Of a stretch of DNA of 64,000 nt, positions 28,852 through 40,001 are shown one piece after another. This stretch comes from Gimesia chilikensis (lineage in GTDB: Bacteria; Planctomycetota; Planctomycetia; Planctomycetales; Planctomycetaceae), in the NCBI RefSeq assembly GCF_007744075.1, contig NZ_CP036266.1:2713748-2777747 (forward strand), given 5' to 3'. Each line of letters opens with the position of its first letter. The first letter of the stretch is position 1. Made by a program: the position numbers and the translations under genes. Under the pieces are notes generated by a model that was given only the letters and a program-made list of their open reading frames with translations, was not told where the DNA came from and ran no database searches.

Positions 28852-30054
28852 TTACAGGTTCGTTTTCTCGGGCAGGGCAGGGGGGGCCTGAAGAATCTGA
28901 TCCATGGGGACTTCGACTGGTGTCACCGTTTGACCTTCATCTACCAGGCGGTTTCCCAGAGTGATCACGAGGTCTTCTGCATTGATACCAGAAAGAATTT
29001 CCACCATTTCTCCATCATTGATACCGACTTCAATGTTGCGGCGATGGGTCATCGGGGGATTTCCTCCAATGATAAAGACTGCAGAACCCGGGCCATCCTT
29101 GCGGCGGGTCAGTGAGGCGATCGGCAGTACTTTGGTTTCCGGGCGATGTTCAAAGACAATCTGCACGCGGGCATGCATTCCCGGCTTCAAGGAGAAATCT
29201 GCATTGGGAATTTCGATGTGAACGGCTGCGGTTCTGGTCTGCGGATCCATTACAGGCGCTTTCCGTTTAACATGACCTGAAAAAGTCTGGTCGGGAAACG
29301 TATCGACGGTGATGGCCGCCTGCTGACCGATTTTCACATCCTCGTAGTCTTTCTCCACGATATGCACGACAGTGCGCACGTGATCCAGATTGACGATTTT
29401 CATCAGTGCGACATCCGGTTTGGCCAGGTCGCCAATATCGACCAGCCTTTCAGCAAGAAATCCACTGGTGGGAGCAATGATTTTGTTTTCCTGCAAACGC
29501 AGGCGACTTTGTTCCAGATCGGCTCCTGCCTGATCGACGCGTGCCTGTTCCAGTTCCGTTTGCGCTTCCTGAATTGCCAGGCTGGCCTGTGCTTCTTCCA
29601 TCTGCTGACGGGTACTGACGCCTGACTTCTGCAGTACCAGCAGTCGGTCATAGGCCTTCTGGGCGAGTTCCTGAGAAGTAATTTGTGCTTTTAACTGTGC
29701 CTTGGCGACACTGAGAGCAGCTTCTGCCTTCGATACCAGTTCCCGGTTCTCTGAATCATTCAACTCCAGAATGACATCGCCTTCCATGATCCGGTCGCCG
29801 ACGTCAAAGGGCATCGACTTGATGTAGCCACTATAGCGCGTCCGGACTTCTACCTGGGAACCTGCCTCCAGGTTACCGACGAGGTTAATCCGTTTTTCGA
29901 GGGTTTTGGTAGTAGAGCGGGTGACCTGAACTGCAATCGGTTCGGGGATGATGGTTTTGGTCGGGACCTGGACATCTTTGACGGATTTGTCATAGACCAG
30001 CCATCCGACAACCATGGCAATCGCTGTGCAGGCGGGCGCAATCAGAACTTTCAT
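28852..30054 (-). CDS. RND periplasmic adaptor (membrane fusion protein)
   Basis: A 400-residue HlyD/AcrA-family adaptor. It has an N-terminal membrane anchor (VLIAPACTAIAMVVGWLVYD), a split lipoyl domain (VEVRTRYSGYIKSMPFDVGD and later IIAPTSGFLAERLVDIGD), a helical hairpin in between (about 105-175), and a beta-barrel domain. It links the permease encoded downstream to an outer-membrane channel. GGAG lies about 12 nt before the ATG. The first gene of a two-gene operon with the permease. Confidence 0.9.
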   Translation of the reverse strand: MKVLIAPACTAIAMVVGWLVYDKSVKDVQVPTKTIIPEPIAVQVTRSTTKTLEKRINLVGNLEAGSQVEVRTRYSGYIKSMPFDVGDRIMEGDVILELNDSENRELVSKAEAALSVAKAQLKAQITSQELAQKAYDRLLVLQKSGVSTRQQMEEAQASLAIQEAQTELEQARVDQAGADLEQSRLRLQENKIIAPTSGFLAERLVDIGDLAKPDVALMKIVNLDHVRTVVHIVEKDYEDVKIGQQAAITVDTFPDQTFSGHVKRKAPVMDPQTRTAAVHIEIPNADFSLKPGMHARVQIVFEHRPETKVLPIASLTRRKDGPGSAVFIIGGNPPMTHRRNIEVGINDGEMVEILSGINAEDLVITLGNRLVDEGQTVTPVEVPMDQILQAPPALPEKTNL

Positions 30055-30190
30055 CTGTTATGTATCTCCGGTTGTGTGAACCGTAGCAGGAACAGACCTC
30101 AGGCACAGGATTACTCGTAGAGCGGATCTATGCTGAAACAGTTCCTGTTAATGACAGCAGAGCTTGAACTCTGTTGTGCTATCAGGCAGG

Positions 30191-30247
30191 TTAACGGTTA
30201 TCGTTAAAAGACAATCTATGGGAGTGTTTTGGCCCTCGAGATTGTCT
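30191..30247. repeat. Paired inverted repeats upstream of the RND operon
   Basis: TTAACG (30191-30196) and CGTTAA (30202-30207) flank a 5-nt centre. Directly beside them, AGACAATCT (30209-30217) and AGATTGTCT (30239-30247) form perfect 9-nt arms around 21 nt. They lie about 140-190 nt upstream of the adaptor gene on the minus strand. Possible regulator sites. Confidence 0.45.
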
Positions 30248-30496
30248 GGGAGGTAGTTTGCAGGCGGGATTGATTACTTGTAAAAGCAGTCAACTCTGCC
30301 TTCCTATTAGAACTATATCGGTCAGAGAATTCAAGATGTTTGTCGAACAGAAGTCCCTTGTTTAATTATTCTTCTGTTTATGAAATCAGGGACCGTTGGT
30401 TCCTGTTTTCCCGGTGTTTCTGTGTTAGAATCCACGCCAGCTGCCGAATTATGCAACAATCGTAAGAAATTAGCGATATTTGACAATTTAAACAGT

Positions 30497-30512
30497 TTCA
30501 CAAATCTGTGAA
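30497..30512. promoter_or_regulatory. Palindrome just upstream of the NagB-like gene
   Basis: TTCACA-AATC-TGTGAA is a perfect 6-bp inverted repeat 24 nt before the ATG at 30536. A TTGACA match lies at 30480-30485, but no -10 box at normal spacing was found. Candidate operator. Confidence 0.35.
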
Positions 30513-30535
30513 TATGCTTTGAGAAGGGGAATATT

Positions 30536-31486
30536 ATGGATTTAATGAGTACGATTGCCGGTTCGATGATGGAAGGCTATTTTCCAGCCGGCTGGGATCT
30601 GACCAAAATTGATCAGTGCATGAGTGCCGATCCGACTACAATTACAGATCGTCAACCATGGTGGCACGAGAAGTTTGAGCCCGTCATGTGTGGCAGTGTT
30701 ACTGATTTCGATACAATCATGGGGCATGAGATTGCTCTGACGATCAAACAGTCGCGTGATGCAGGCGAAAAGCTGGCATTGATTCTGCCCGTGGGACCGA
30801 TGGGCATGTATCGTTGGGCTGTTTACTTCCTCAAAGAATGGGGCGTTTCCTGCGATCATGTTTACGGATTCAACATGGATGAATGGAGCGATGCTGAAGG
30901 AAATACACTTCCGCCAGATAATCCGGGTGCATTCCAGTATGCCATGAAAGAAGCCTTCTACGGTCCTTTAGGCGAACTGACTGTTCCGGAAAACCAGCGT
31001 CACTTCGCTACGCCAGATGTCCTGCCCACTTATGCGGAAAAAATTGGTGAGCTTAAAGCCGCCGGCGCAAAACTGGGTGTGATTTTCGGAATTGGTCGCG
31101 TCTGTCATATTGCATTCTGGGAACCTCACTTTGCGGGTGAGTTCAATTCAGAGGAAGAATGGAAAGCACAGACACACCGGATTGGTGCTAAACTGCATCC
31201 GCTGACCATTGAGCAGAATGCCGTAACCAGCTTCAAGAGCCGCACGACCCTGGTTCCTGCTTACGCCAATACCATTGGTCCGGGCTGCTTCCTCAACGCC
31301 GACAAGATCATCGGTGGTTGCGACGGAATCTTCTCGCGTGGGATGCAGTGGCAGGGCATGAGCGTCTGGATGACTCTGCGTCATGAACCGACCAGCTGGA
31401 TTCCTTCGACGTACATGACAACTCAACCCGGTCGTCTGATCATTCTGGATGAACTGGCCGGTCCGCTGGTAGCAGAATGTAACTAA
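30536..31486 (+). CDS. NagB-family (glucosamine-6-phosphate isomerase-like) protein
   Basis: A 316-residue protein related to glucosamine-6-phosphate deaminase. It keeps FNMDEW (112-117, with Asp115 matching E. coli Asp72) and [13 protein letters not shown] (185-197), in which His191 and Glu196 match E. coli His143 and Glu148. However, the residue matching the catalytic Asp141 is Val189, and the next Gly is Cys. It is also longer than E. coli NagB (266 residues). The family includes 6-phosphogluconolactonases, so another sugar-phosphate reaction is possible. GGGG lies 8 nt before the ATG; a terminator follows. Confidence 0.75.
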   Translation: MDLMSTIAGSMMEGYFPAGWDLTKIDQCMSADPTTITDRQPWWHEKFEPVMCGSVTDFDTIMGHEIALTIKQSRDAGEKLALILPVGPMGMYRWAVYFLKEWGVSCDHVYGFNMDEWSDAEGNTLPPDNPGAFQYAMKEAFYGPLGELTVPENQRHFATPDVLPTYAEKIGELKAAGAKLGVIFGIGRVCHIAFWEPHFAGEFNSEEEWKAQTHRIGAKLHPLTIEQNAVTSFKSRTTLVPAYANTIGPGCFLNADKIIGGCDGIFSRGMQWQGMSVWMTLRHEPTSWIPSTYMTTQPGRLIILDELAGPLVAECN

Positions 31487-31524
31487 GGTCAAAGTTGACC
31501 CGTTATCAAGACCTGAAAATAGAG

Positions 31525-31570
31525 CAGGGGCCTCTCAGAATCAGTTCAGAGGGGCCCCTGTTTCGTTTGT
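31525..31570 (+). terminator. Intrinsic terminator after the NagB-like gene
   Basis: CAGGGGCC pairs with GGCCCCTG, with further TCT/AGA pairs and a small bulge, and TTTCGTTTGT follows. It sits between two convergent genes and may also stop transcription from the other side. Confidence 0.75.
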
Positions 31571-31581
31571 GATGCTTGGTG

Positions 31582-31986
31582 TTATTTGGCGGTCTGTTCG
31601 AGCACCGATTCGTGAACGTAGATTGGCAGGTGAGGCTCGAAATGAATCGACAAAGCAATCGCATCACTGGGGCGACTGTCGATTTCAATCAACTCACCAT
31701 CCTGTTCGACGCGGAGTACCGCATAGTAGGTATGATCTTCCAGGTGTGTGATCACGATGTCTTTCAGAGTACCGCCCAGTGATTCGATGGTGTTCTTGAG
31801 CAGATCATGCGTCAAAGGTCGCTGGGGCTTGAACTCATTATTGACACGACGCTCGATGGTTGTCGCCTCAAAAATACCGATCAGAATCGGAAAGACCCGG
31901 TCTCCCTCGACTTCACGCAGGTAGATCACCTGCTGGTCACCGATCTCGCTGATAATGATGCGAGATAACTCCATTTCAACTAGCAA
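31582..31986 (-). CDS. BFN-domain (DUF151) bifunctional nuclease family protein
   Basis: A 134-residue protein of the BFN/DUF151 family, seen in MELSRIIISE, YLREVEGDRVFPILIGIFEA, RPLTHDLLKN and DSRPSDAIALS. Plant members were reported to have DNase and RNase activity; the role in bacteria is unclear. The start is most likely TTG at 31986, because AGGAGG lies exactly 5 nt upstream, whereas the in-frame ATG at 31974 would be 17 nt away. Confidence 0.88.
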   Translation of the reverse strand: MLVEMELSRIIISEIGDQQVIYLREVEGDRVFPILIGIFEATTIERRVNNEFKPQRPLTHDLLKNTIESLGGTLKDIVITHLEDHTYYAVLRVEQDGELIEIDSRPSDAIALSIHFEPHLPIYVHESVLEQTAK

Positions 31987-32144
31987 GAGAACCTCCTGAG
32001 GTCAGCCCCGCGTCAGCAGAGAGGACCAGCAACCATAATAAGAATGAAATTAAGGAGCCGAATACCTGTTTTCAGTTTGTCCATTATACAACAGGAATGA
32101 ACGGGGAAACAGAATCTCCCCGTATCTGTTCCTGAAATACAGGC

Positions 32145-35069
32145 TTACTGCTCGCTCAGTTGATTAATGGAGTCCTGGACACTCTGTAACTGTTTCTGCA
32201 GTCCGGCCAGCGTTTCTTTAACCCCTTCCACAACATCGGCAGGGGCGCGATCGACAAAGTTCTTGTTGGCCAGTTTCTTTTCGCTGCCTTCAATGTGCTT
32301 TTGCAGTTTTTCTGCTTCGGCTTGCAGTCGGGCGAGTTCCGCATCCAGATCGATAATGCCTTTCAAGGCAATGAAACCATCCACCTCATTGAGGGAGAAT
32401 GTCGCTGAACCGCCCGGTCGCTGCACGTCGGCTCCTGCTGATTCCAGCAGTGTTTTCGCCAGGTTATCGAACTGGCTGGCTACGTTCTGCATGTCATCTG
32501 CAATCCCGGCTTCACAACGCAGGAAGAGTTTCAGAGGAGTGGCCGGGGAAATTTTGTAAACTGCCCGAATATTGCGGACCGCAACGATCATTTCCTGCAG
32601 ACGCTCAAACCGTTTTTCCAGCTGAGAATCCTGCCAGCTCTGTGGTGGTTCGGGCCAGGCAGCTATCATGACGCTCTCGACAGCCGGTTCTGGTGTGAAC
32701 AGTCCCCTCTCGGGAGCAATTTCATTCAGACGCTGCCAGAGCTCTTCTGTAACGAAGGGCACAAATGGCTGCAGGAGTCGCAGCAGATTGTCCAGTACAC
32801 CCACCAGCACGCGTTGAGCGACCGGTTTGAGAGTTTCATCCCGCAGTCGCGGTTTGATCATTTCCAGGTACCAGTCACAGAATTCGTTCCAGGTGAAATC
32901 CCGAATGGCGCGCGTCGCGACATCGAACTGGTAGCGTCCCAGAACGGTCGTCACTTCTTCAGCCACGGTCGACAGTCGGCTCAGGATCCAGCGATCTTCC
33001 ATCGTCAGGTCGTCTTCATCGACCACTCCGGGCGTATAGCCTTCCAGGTTCAGCATCGCGAACCGGCAGGCATTCCAGAGCTTGTTACAGAAGTTGCGGC
33101 CGTATTCAAAGCGTTCACTGACAATACGCGCCACTTTTTCGCCCGGATCGGGATCAAACCAGGGGCTCGTATACTGATACGACTTACCACTCTTGGGGAA
33201 CTTGATTCGCGGCTTCTCGCCACCTGCGGGGATGGCGGTCTGGTGTTCCAGAGTTTGCGGTACCACTTCGCCGGTCTCCGGATCCTCATAACCGACGGGC
33301 AGACGGACGTCCTGTGTTTCCCCGGCGAAAGAGGAGATTGTAAACCGAACGGCATCGACGCCGTATTTGTCGATGAGATCCATCGGATCCACGCCGTTAC
33401 CTTTGGATTTGGACATGGTCTGTCCGAAACCATCGAGAATTTTTGGATGGATGCAGACGTGCTTGAATGGGATATCGCCCATGTTATACAGGCCGGTGAG
33501 TACCATGCGTGCTACCCAGAGCGTGATGATATCGCGGCTGGTAACCAGTACGCTGCCCGGATAGAAGTAATCGAGGTCAGGATTTTTTTCGGGCCAGCCC
33601 AGGGTTGCGTGTGGCCAGAGGGCACTGCTGAACCAGGTATCCAGTACGTCATCGTCCTGTGTCAGCTGATGGGCAGCACCCAGTTCGTCACCATTCAGAT
33701 CAGTTTCAGAGCAGATCAGCCAGCAGGTATCTTCATCATCCCGGCGGAAGCTGACATCATAACGATCGCCGAAGGCCTGGTTCAGCTCTTCTTCCGTGCA
33801 TGTTTCACAGTACCAGATCGGGATGCGATGTCCCCACCAGAGCTGGCGACTGATACACCAGTCCCGTTTTTCTTTCAGCCAGTCGAGATACGTTTTGGAA
33901 TAGCGACTGGGGAAGAAGCGGACGCGTCCATCGTCGACTGCATCAATGGCGGACTGGGCCAGTGTATCCATTTTTACGAACCACTGATCGGAGAGGTACG
34001 GTTCAATTGGAGTCTTGGAACGATCGCTGTGCTTGACTGGAATCTTACGGTCTTCAACTTCAATGAAGAAGCCCTGCTGGTCCATGTCTTCAACAACTTT
34101 TTTACGGACCTCATAGCGATCCAGGCCCTCGTATTCACCGGCGGCTTCGTTCATTGTGCCGTCAGGATTGAGGATGTTGATCTGTTCCAGATCGTTCCGC
34201 AGACCGCAGGCATAGTCGTTCGGGTCGTGAGCCGGTGTGACTTTTACGGCACCGGTCCCCAGATCTTTATCTGCCAGAAGTGCATCGGCGATGATGGGGA
34301 TTTCACGTCCGTTCAGAGGGATGCGGACTTTCTTTCCAACCAGGTGCGTATATCGTTCATCGGAGGGATGCACGCAGACCGCCGTGTCTCCCAGCATGGT
34401 TTCAGGACGTGTGGTGGAGAACGAAATCCGTTCGTCGCTGTCTACCACCGGGTATTGAAAGGTCCAGAATTTCCCGTCGATGTCTTCGGAAAAGACTTCG
34501 TCATCTGCTACTGCTGTTTGCAGGAAAGGGTCCCAGTTCACGAGCCGCTTGCCGCGATAAATCAGCCCATCCGAAAAGAGCTTCAGAAATGTGCGTCTGA
34601 CAGCTTTGGAACACATTTCATCCAGTGTGAAGCGGGTGCGTTCCCAGTCGCAGCTGGCACCCAGTTTGCGCAGCTGATTCAGGATCCGCTTTTCGTACTG
34701 GTCTTTCCATTTCCAGATCCGTTCGATGAGAGCGTCTCGGCCGATGTCATGGCGGGTCAGGTTTTCCTCTTCCTTCATCCGGCGTTCGACCACTGCCTGG
34801 GTGGCGATGCCGGCATGGTCGGTTCCGGGCATCCAGAGTGCCTCGTAGCCCTGCATCCGCCGCCAGCGGGTGATCAGGTCCTGTAGCGTACCGTTGAGCG
34901 CGTGTCCCATGTGCAGAGCCCCGGTCACGTTCGGCAGGGGAATCATAATGGTATGCTGCTCTTTTTCCGGGTTGGGCTCGGCATGGAAATAGCCTTTTTC
35001 CTCCCAGAAGGGGTACCATTTCTGTTGTGCACTCTCAGGATTGTAATGTTTCTCAAGCGATTCGGTCAT
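32145..35069 (-). CDS. valS: Valyl-tRNA synthetase
   Basis: A 974-residue class I synthetase that charges tRNA-Val. The HIGH-type motif is in LPNVTGALHMGHALN (about 45-59) and the KMSKS-type motif is TMSKSKGNGVDP. The editing domain lies between them, and a C-terminal coiled coil (AELARLQAEAEKLQKHIEGS) is typical of ValS. The length is near the usual range. The opposite strand has a 690-codon open frame that I regard as a shadow. Confidence 0.98.
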   Translation of the reverse strand: MTESLEKHYNPESAQQKWYPFWEEKGYFHAEPNPEKEQHTIMIPLPNVTGALHMGHALNGTLQDLITRWRRMQGYEALWMPGTDHAGIATQAVVERRMKEEENLTRHDIGRDALIERIWKWKDQYEKRILNQLRKLGASCDWERTRFTLDEMCSKAVRRTFLKLFSDGLIYRGKRLVNWDPFLQTAVADDEVFSEDIDGKFWTFQYPVVDSDERISFSTTRPETMLGDTAVCVHPSDERYTHLVGKKVRIPLNGREIPIIADALLADKDLGTGAVKVTPAHDPNDYACGLRNDLEQINILNPDGTMNEAAGEYEGLDRYEVRKKVVEDMDQQGFFIEVEDRKIPVKHSDRSKTPIEPYLSDQWFVKMDTLAQSAIDAVDDGRVRFFPSRYSKTYLDWLKEKRDWCISRQLWWGHRIPIWYCETCTEEELNQAFGDRYDVSFRRDDEDTCWLICSETDLNGDELGAAHQLTQDDDVLDTWFSSALWPHATLGWPEKNPDLDYFYPGSVLVTSRDIITLWVARMVLTGLYNMGDIPFKHVCIHPKILDGFGQTMSKSKGNGVDPMDLIDKYGVDAVRFTISSFAGETQDVRLPVGYEDPETGEVVPQTLEHQTAIPAGGEKPRIKFPKSGKSYQYTSPWFDPDPGEKVARIVSERFEYGRNFCNKLWNACRFAMLNLEGYTPGVVDEDDLTMEDRWILSRLSTVAEEVTTVLGRYQFDVATRAIRDFTWNEFCDWYLEMIKPRLRDETLKPVAQRVLVGVLDNLLRLLQPFVPFVTEELWQRLNEIAPERGLFTPEPAVESVMIAAWPEPPQSWQDSQLEKRFERLQEMIVAVRNIRAVYKISPATPLKLFLRCEAGIADDMQNVASQFDNLAKTLLESAGADVQRPGGSATFSLNEVDGFIALKGIIDLDAELARLQAEAEKLQKHIEGSEKKLANKNFVDRAPADVVEGVKETLAGLQKQLQSVQDSINQLSEQ

Positions 35070-35222
35070 GGGATCCGGTTGGGCTTATGATTAAGGATAG
35101 ATGCGAAAAAGAGAGACGGCATGGAAGACAGCAGGTCACAACGTCCACCAAGCCAGTTTCCACCGTCTGGTATAGCAAAAAACGGCTTGACTGGCATTGG
35201 TGACGGTCGAGGATTCCGCGTT

Positions 35223-36797
<1,575 letters not shown>

Positions 36798-37241
36798 CGT
36801 AGGGGCTTTCTTTCTGTTGAAATGAAAAAACGTCGCTGGACTCACTCGGGGAGGCACGCGGTTGCGAGGAGCTGTCACCGTACCGGAAAAAAGTTCGAAC
36901 TACTGTTCTGTTACTCTCTTCTGGCGATTGTATGACAGTCCTTGATGCCTCCTCGTGAATCCAATAAAAAAACCTCAGGTTGTGACCTGAGGTTATGAAA
37001 ATCTGTTAAATTGGTAATGATCCTCAAGTCATAGGGAGTCTGTAATCTCACAAATAATAATAATGCTGCTAATGCAGACAATTTTGGAGACAGACAACAT
37101 GGACAAAAAGACCTTCCAATTGGGTAAACAGTACTGAATTTACAGTTTCTCTGCGAAGATCATAAGCAGCGGGAGAGCAGGAGTCAAACGAAATCCTGGT
37201 TTCAGTCCTGTTTTCAGATCAGCTGCAGAAGAGGGCAGGGC
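36798..37241. other. Intergenic region with ftsK terminator
   Basis: No gene seen. It contains the minus-strand terminator at 36963-36994 and, next to 36798, the upstream region of cimA. Confidence 0.55.
36963..36994 (-). terminator. Intrinsic terminator downstream of ftsK
   Basis: AACCTCAGG (36971-36979) and CCTGAGGTT (36986-36994) form a perfect 9-bp stem with a 6-nt loop. On the minus strand TTTTTTTATT follows. It lies about 250 nt after the ftsK stop and before cimA. Confidence 0.85.
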
Positions 37242-39551
37242 TTAGACGAATTCTTCTTCGTATTCTTCTTCGCCGTAGCCATCGTCGAAATCACTGGATT
37301 TCATGGCTTCCCACTCATCGATTGTGTACAGGACTTCACGTGCCTGGGAGCCGTTATACTCACCCACGATTCCGTCTTCTGCCATGTAGTCGATCAGGCG
37401 GGCACCCCGACCATAGCCGACTCCCAGAGCCCGCTGCAGCAGAGAAACCGAACCACGACCTTCGCGGATGACGACTTCGACTGCTTCGTTGTAGAGGCTG
37501 TCTTCCTTGCGGTCCGAATCGCCGCCACCGTTCTTCTTGGAGTTGGCAGAGGTGATCTGAGCCAGTTCGGGGCTGTATTCGGGTTCCATATCGCTGAAGA
37601 AGTCGATCACGCGTTCGATTTCTTCATCGCTGACGTAGGCTCCCTGAGCACGGGTCAGTTTACTGGTTCCCGGAGCCAGATAGAGCATGTCCCCGTTTCC
37701 GAGCAGGGCATCGGCACCGTTTTCATCCAGAACCACGCGGCTGTCACCACGGCTGGCTACCTGGAATGAAACGCGGGCAGGCAGGTTGGATTTGATCAGA
37801 CCGGTGATGACGTCAACCGTTGGTTTCTGTGTGGCGAGAACCAGGTGAATTCCGACCGCACGCGATTTCTGAGCCAGACGGATAATGTGTGCTTCCACAT
37901 CTTTGCCAGAAGTCATCATCATGTCGGCAATTTCATCTGCCACAATCACGATCGACGGCATTTTTTCGGGCATCTGCTGGGCTTCTTCTGAATCGGGATC
38001 GATGTCAGCCAGTTCCAGTACTCTTGCCTTACCGAGCTTGTTGAAGCTTTCGATGTTCCGGGAGCCACAACGGGCGAGCAGATCATAACGCTCTTCCATT
38101 TTGTCGACGGCCCAGGCCAGAACGGCTTCTGCTTTTTTCATATCAGTGATGACCGGATGCATCAGGTGAGGAATCCGTTTATAACCGCTGAGTTCCACCA
38201 TTTTGGGGTCGATCATCAGCATTTTGACTTCGTTGGGAGTCCGTGTCATCAGCAGTGAGAGAATCAATGTGTTAAGGCAGACACTCTTACCAGTACCGGT
38301 TCGTCCTGCAATCAGCAGGTGAGGCAACTTGGCGAGGTCTGCGGTAAGTGGACGACCGCTGACGTCTTTACCCATGAAGAGCGGAATCCGGTTTTTGTCT
38401 GCATCATCCGCACAGGATTCAATAAGTTCACGCAGACGCACCATGACCTGTTTGTCATTCGGAACTTCCACACCAACGGTATTTTTACCGGGAATTGAAG
38501 GCACAACCCGCACGGAAGGTACACGCAGGGCGACAGCCAGATCGTTGGCCAGTGCGGTGACTTTGGCAACTCGCAAACCAGGTTTCAGATCCAGTTCGAA
38601 CAGAGTGAGTACCGGTCCGGTATCGATTTCAGAGACCTGGATATCGAGTCCGAAGTCAGCGAAGGTATTTTCCAGAATCTCGGCTGCTTCTTCTGCTTTT
38701 TTAGCCAGCAGTTCGAAAGGAAAGTTCTCTGCTTCTTCCAGCAGATCTAACCCGGGCAGCTCATACGAGCTGTTTTTTTTTTGCTCGATCGGTTGCGTCT
38801 GACGGGTCAGTCGCAGGCCGGCAGGTGGATTGACTTTGATCGGCTTCCGCTTTTTCAGTTTCTTAGCTTTAGGAGCTGGTGCTGGTTCCTCTTCTTCCTC
38901 ATACTCTTCTTCGTCTTCTGCGACGATTTCCTCTTCCTCTTCGTATTCTTCCTCTTCTTCTTCAGCTACTTCGGCGTTTTCATCGACTTCAGATGATTCG
39001 CGGCTGAAAGCTTTGAAAGGGAATGCCAGGCAGGCAAACAGGATACGAACGGGAAGTGTGTCGGCGGTCAGTAACAGACCGGCTGCGAACATGGATGCGA
39101 GCAGGATTAAAGAACCCGCGAGAGAGAATTTGGCATTCAGAAGTGAATAGCCGAGTGCGCCGATATAACCACCACTGCCAATGAGAGGCGTAGCGTTATT
39201 TGTTCCAAGCAGGATCTGGCTACCAATACAGAGTGAAACGAGAATCAGAGCCAGACCGAACAGTTCGACCATAACTCCCGATGTCTCCTGGCGGGAGAAC
39301 ATTCGCATATCAACGACGACCAGAGCCAGAAAGATTCCCCAGGCACCAAGACCGAAGCCAGAGCGGAGCAGATGGGCGATATGTGCTCCCGTGGCACCAC
39401 ATAGATTTTGTGCAACTTCACGGACAGGGTAGACCAGTTGCGCAGGGGGATCAGCGGGATCGTAACTGAACAGGCTCAGTCCGAGAAAGACTGTTGCCGC
39501 CAGTAACCCCAGCGCTATCAGATCTGTTTTGAACCGTTGAACGTCGATCAT
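37242..39551 (-). CDS. ftsK: FtsK/SpoIIIE DNA translocase
   Basis: A 769-residue translocase for chromosome segregation at division. It has about four N-terminal membrane segments, a strongly acidic linker (about 195-235, runs of Glu broken by Tyr), the FtsK alpha/beta motor with Walker A AGRTGTGKSVCLNTL and Walker B PSIVIVADEIADMMM, and a C-terminal winged-helix gamma domain (VSLLQRALGVGYGRGARLIDYM) that reads polar DNA sequences. The linker is short compared with E. coli FtsK. The ATG at 39551 is preferred over a TTG at 39560. Confidence 0.95.
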   Translation of the reverse strand: MIDVQRFKTDLIALGLLAATVFLGLSLFSYDPADPPAQLVYPVREVAQNLCGATGAHIAHLLRSGFGLGAWGIFLALVVVDMRMFSRQETSGVMVELFGLALILVSLCIGSQILLGTNNATPLIGSGGYIGALGYSLLNAKFSLAGSLILLASMFAAGLLLTADTLPVRILFACLAFPFKAFSRESSEVDENAEVAEEEEEEYEEEEEIVAEDEEEYEEEEEPAPAPKAKKLKKRKPIKVNPPAGLRLTRQTQPIEQKKNSSYELPGLDLLEEAENFPFELLAKKAEEAAEILENTFADFGLDIQVSEIDTGPVLTLFELDLKPGLRVAKVTALANDLAVALRVPSVRVVPSIPGKNTVGVEVPNDKQVMVRLRELIESCADDADKNRIPLFMGKDVSGRPLTADLAKLPHLLIAGRTGTGKSVCLNTLILSLLMTRTPNEVKMLMIDPKMVELSGYKRIPHLMHPVITDMKKAEAVLAWAVDKMEERYDLLARCGSRNIESFNKLGKARVLELADIDPDSEEAQQMPEKMPSIVIVADEIADMMMTSGKDVEAHIIRLAQKSRAVGIHLVLATQKPTVDVITGLIKSNLPARVSFQVASRGDSRVVLDENGADALLGNGDMLYLAPGTSKLTRAQGAYVSDEEIERVIDFFSDMEPEYSPELAQITSANSKKNGGGDSDRKEDSLYNEAVEVVIREGRGSVSLLQRALGVGYGRGARLIDYMAEDGIVGEYNGSQAREVLYTIDEWEAMKSSDFDDGYGEEEYEEEFV

Positions 39552-40001
39552 TCTGATCAACCCGCAATTCTATGTTGAAAACTTCAGTAGGGTGTTCCAA
39601 AAGGGAATCAACGGCGCGCAAAGTGAGCGCCAGAATTATCAGTCGTTTCTTTTTGTAGTGGGGAGAATTCAGGAGAAGAAAAAATGATTCCCGTCTGCGA
39701 TTAAACCCAAGAACATCAACAGACGGGAACATTTTCACGACTAGTGTCTCAATGAGAGGATCACTGAGACGTACCAAACACAAATATTGGATTCTGCTAT
39801 AAGTTGATTTCCTTAACTACTCAAACCTAGCACACGAACCGGGGGCGTGTCGGAAAAAGTCAACAAAGAGTCGATTCTTTTCATCATCCGTACTGCAGCC
39901 TGTTCGGGTTAGTGCAGTCAGCGGAAGTGGTGGAGTCACCCTGAACCGGTTGTGACAGTTTTACCGGTTATGCGTTTGAGAAGGGGTTAGGGAGACGAGA
40001 A
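39552..40001. other. Intergenic region upstream of ftsK
   Basis: No gene seen. It holds a possible sigma54-like site on the minus strand (39618-39632) and, near coaB, a small inverted repeat AACCGGT/ACCGGTT (39944-39969). Confidence 0.5.
39618..39632 (-). promoter_or_regulatory. Weak sigma54-like site upstream of ftsK
   Basis: On the minus strand TGGCGC-TCACT-TTGC has the exact GG-N10-GC spacing but one mismatch to TGGCAC. The predicted start is near 39606, about 55 nt before the ftsK ATG. One such near-match could occur by chance in a window of this size. Confidence 0.35.

Larger units (their letters stand above)
30055..30535. other. Divergent region between the RND operon and the NagB-like gene
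   Basis: No gene. It contains three inverted repeats: TTAACG/CGTTAA (30191-30207), the 9-nt arms AGACAATCT/AGATTGTCT (30209-30247), and TTCACA/TGTGAA (30497-30512). They may be operators or transcript hairpins. Confidence 0.55.

Noticed and set aside
32814-34886. 690-codon open frame opposite valS
   Set aside because: ValS is unmistakable on the other strand; the antisense protein has no recognisable domains and reads as a codon-bias shadow.
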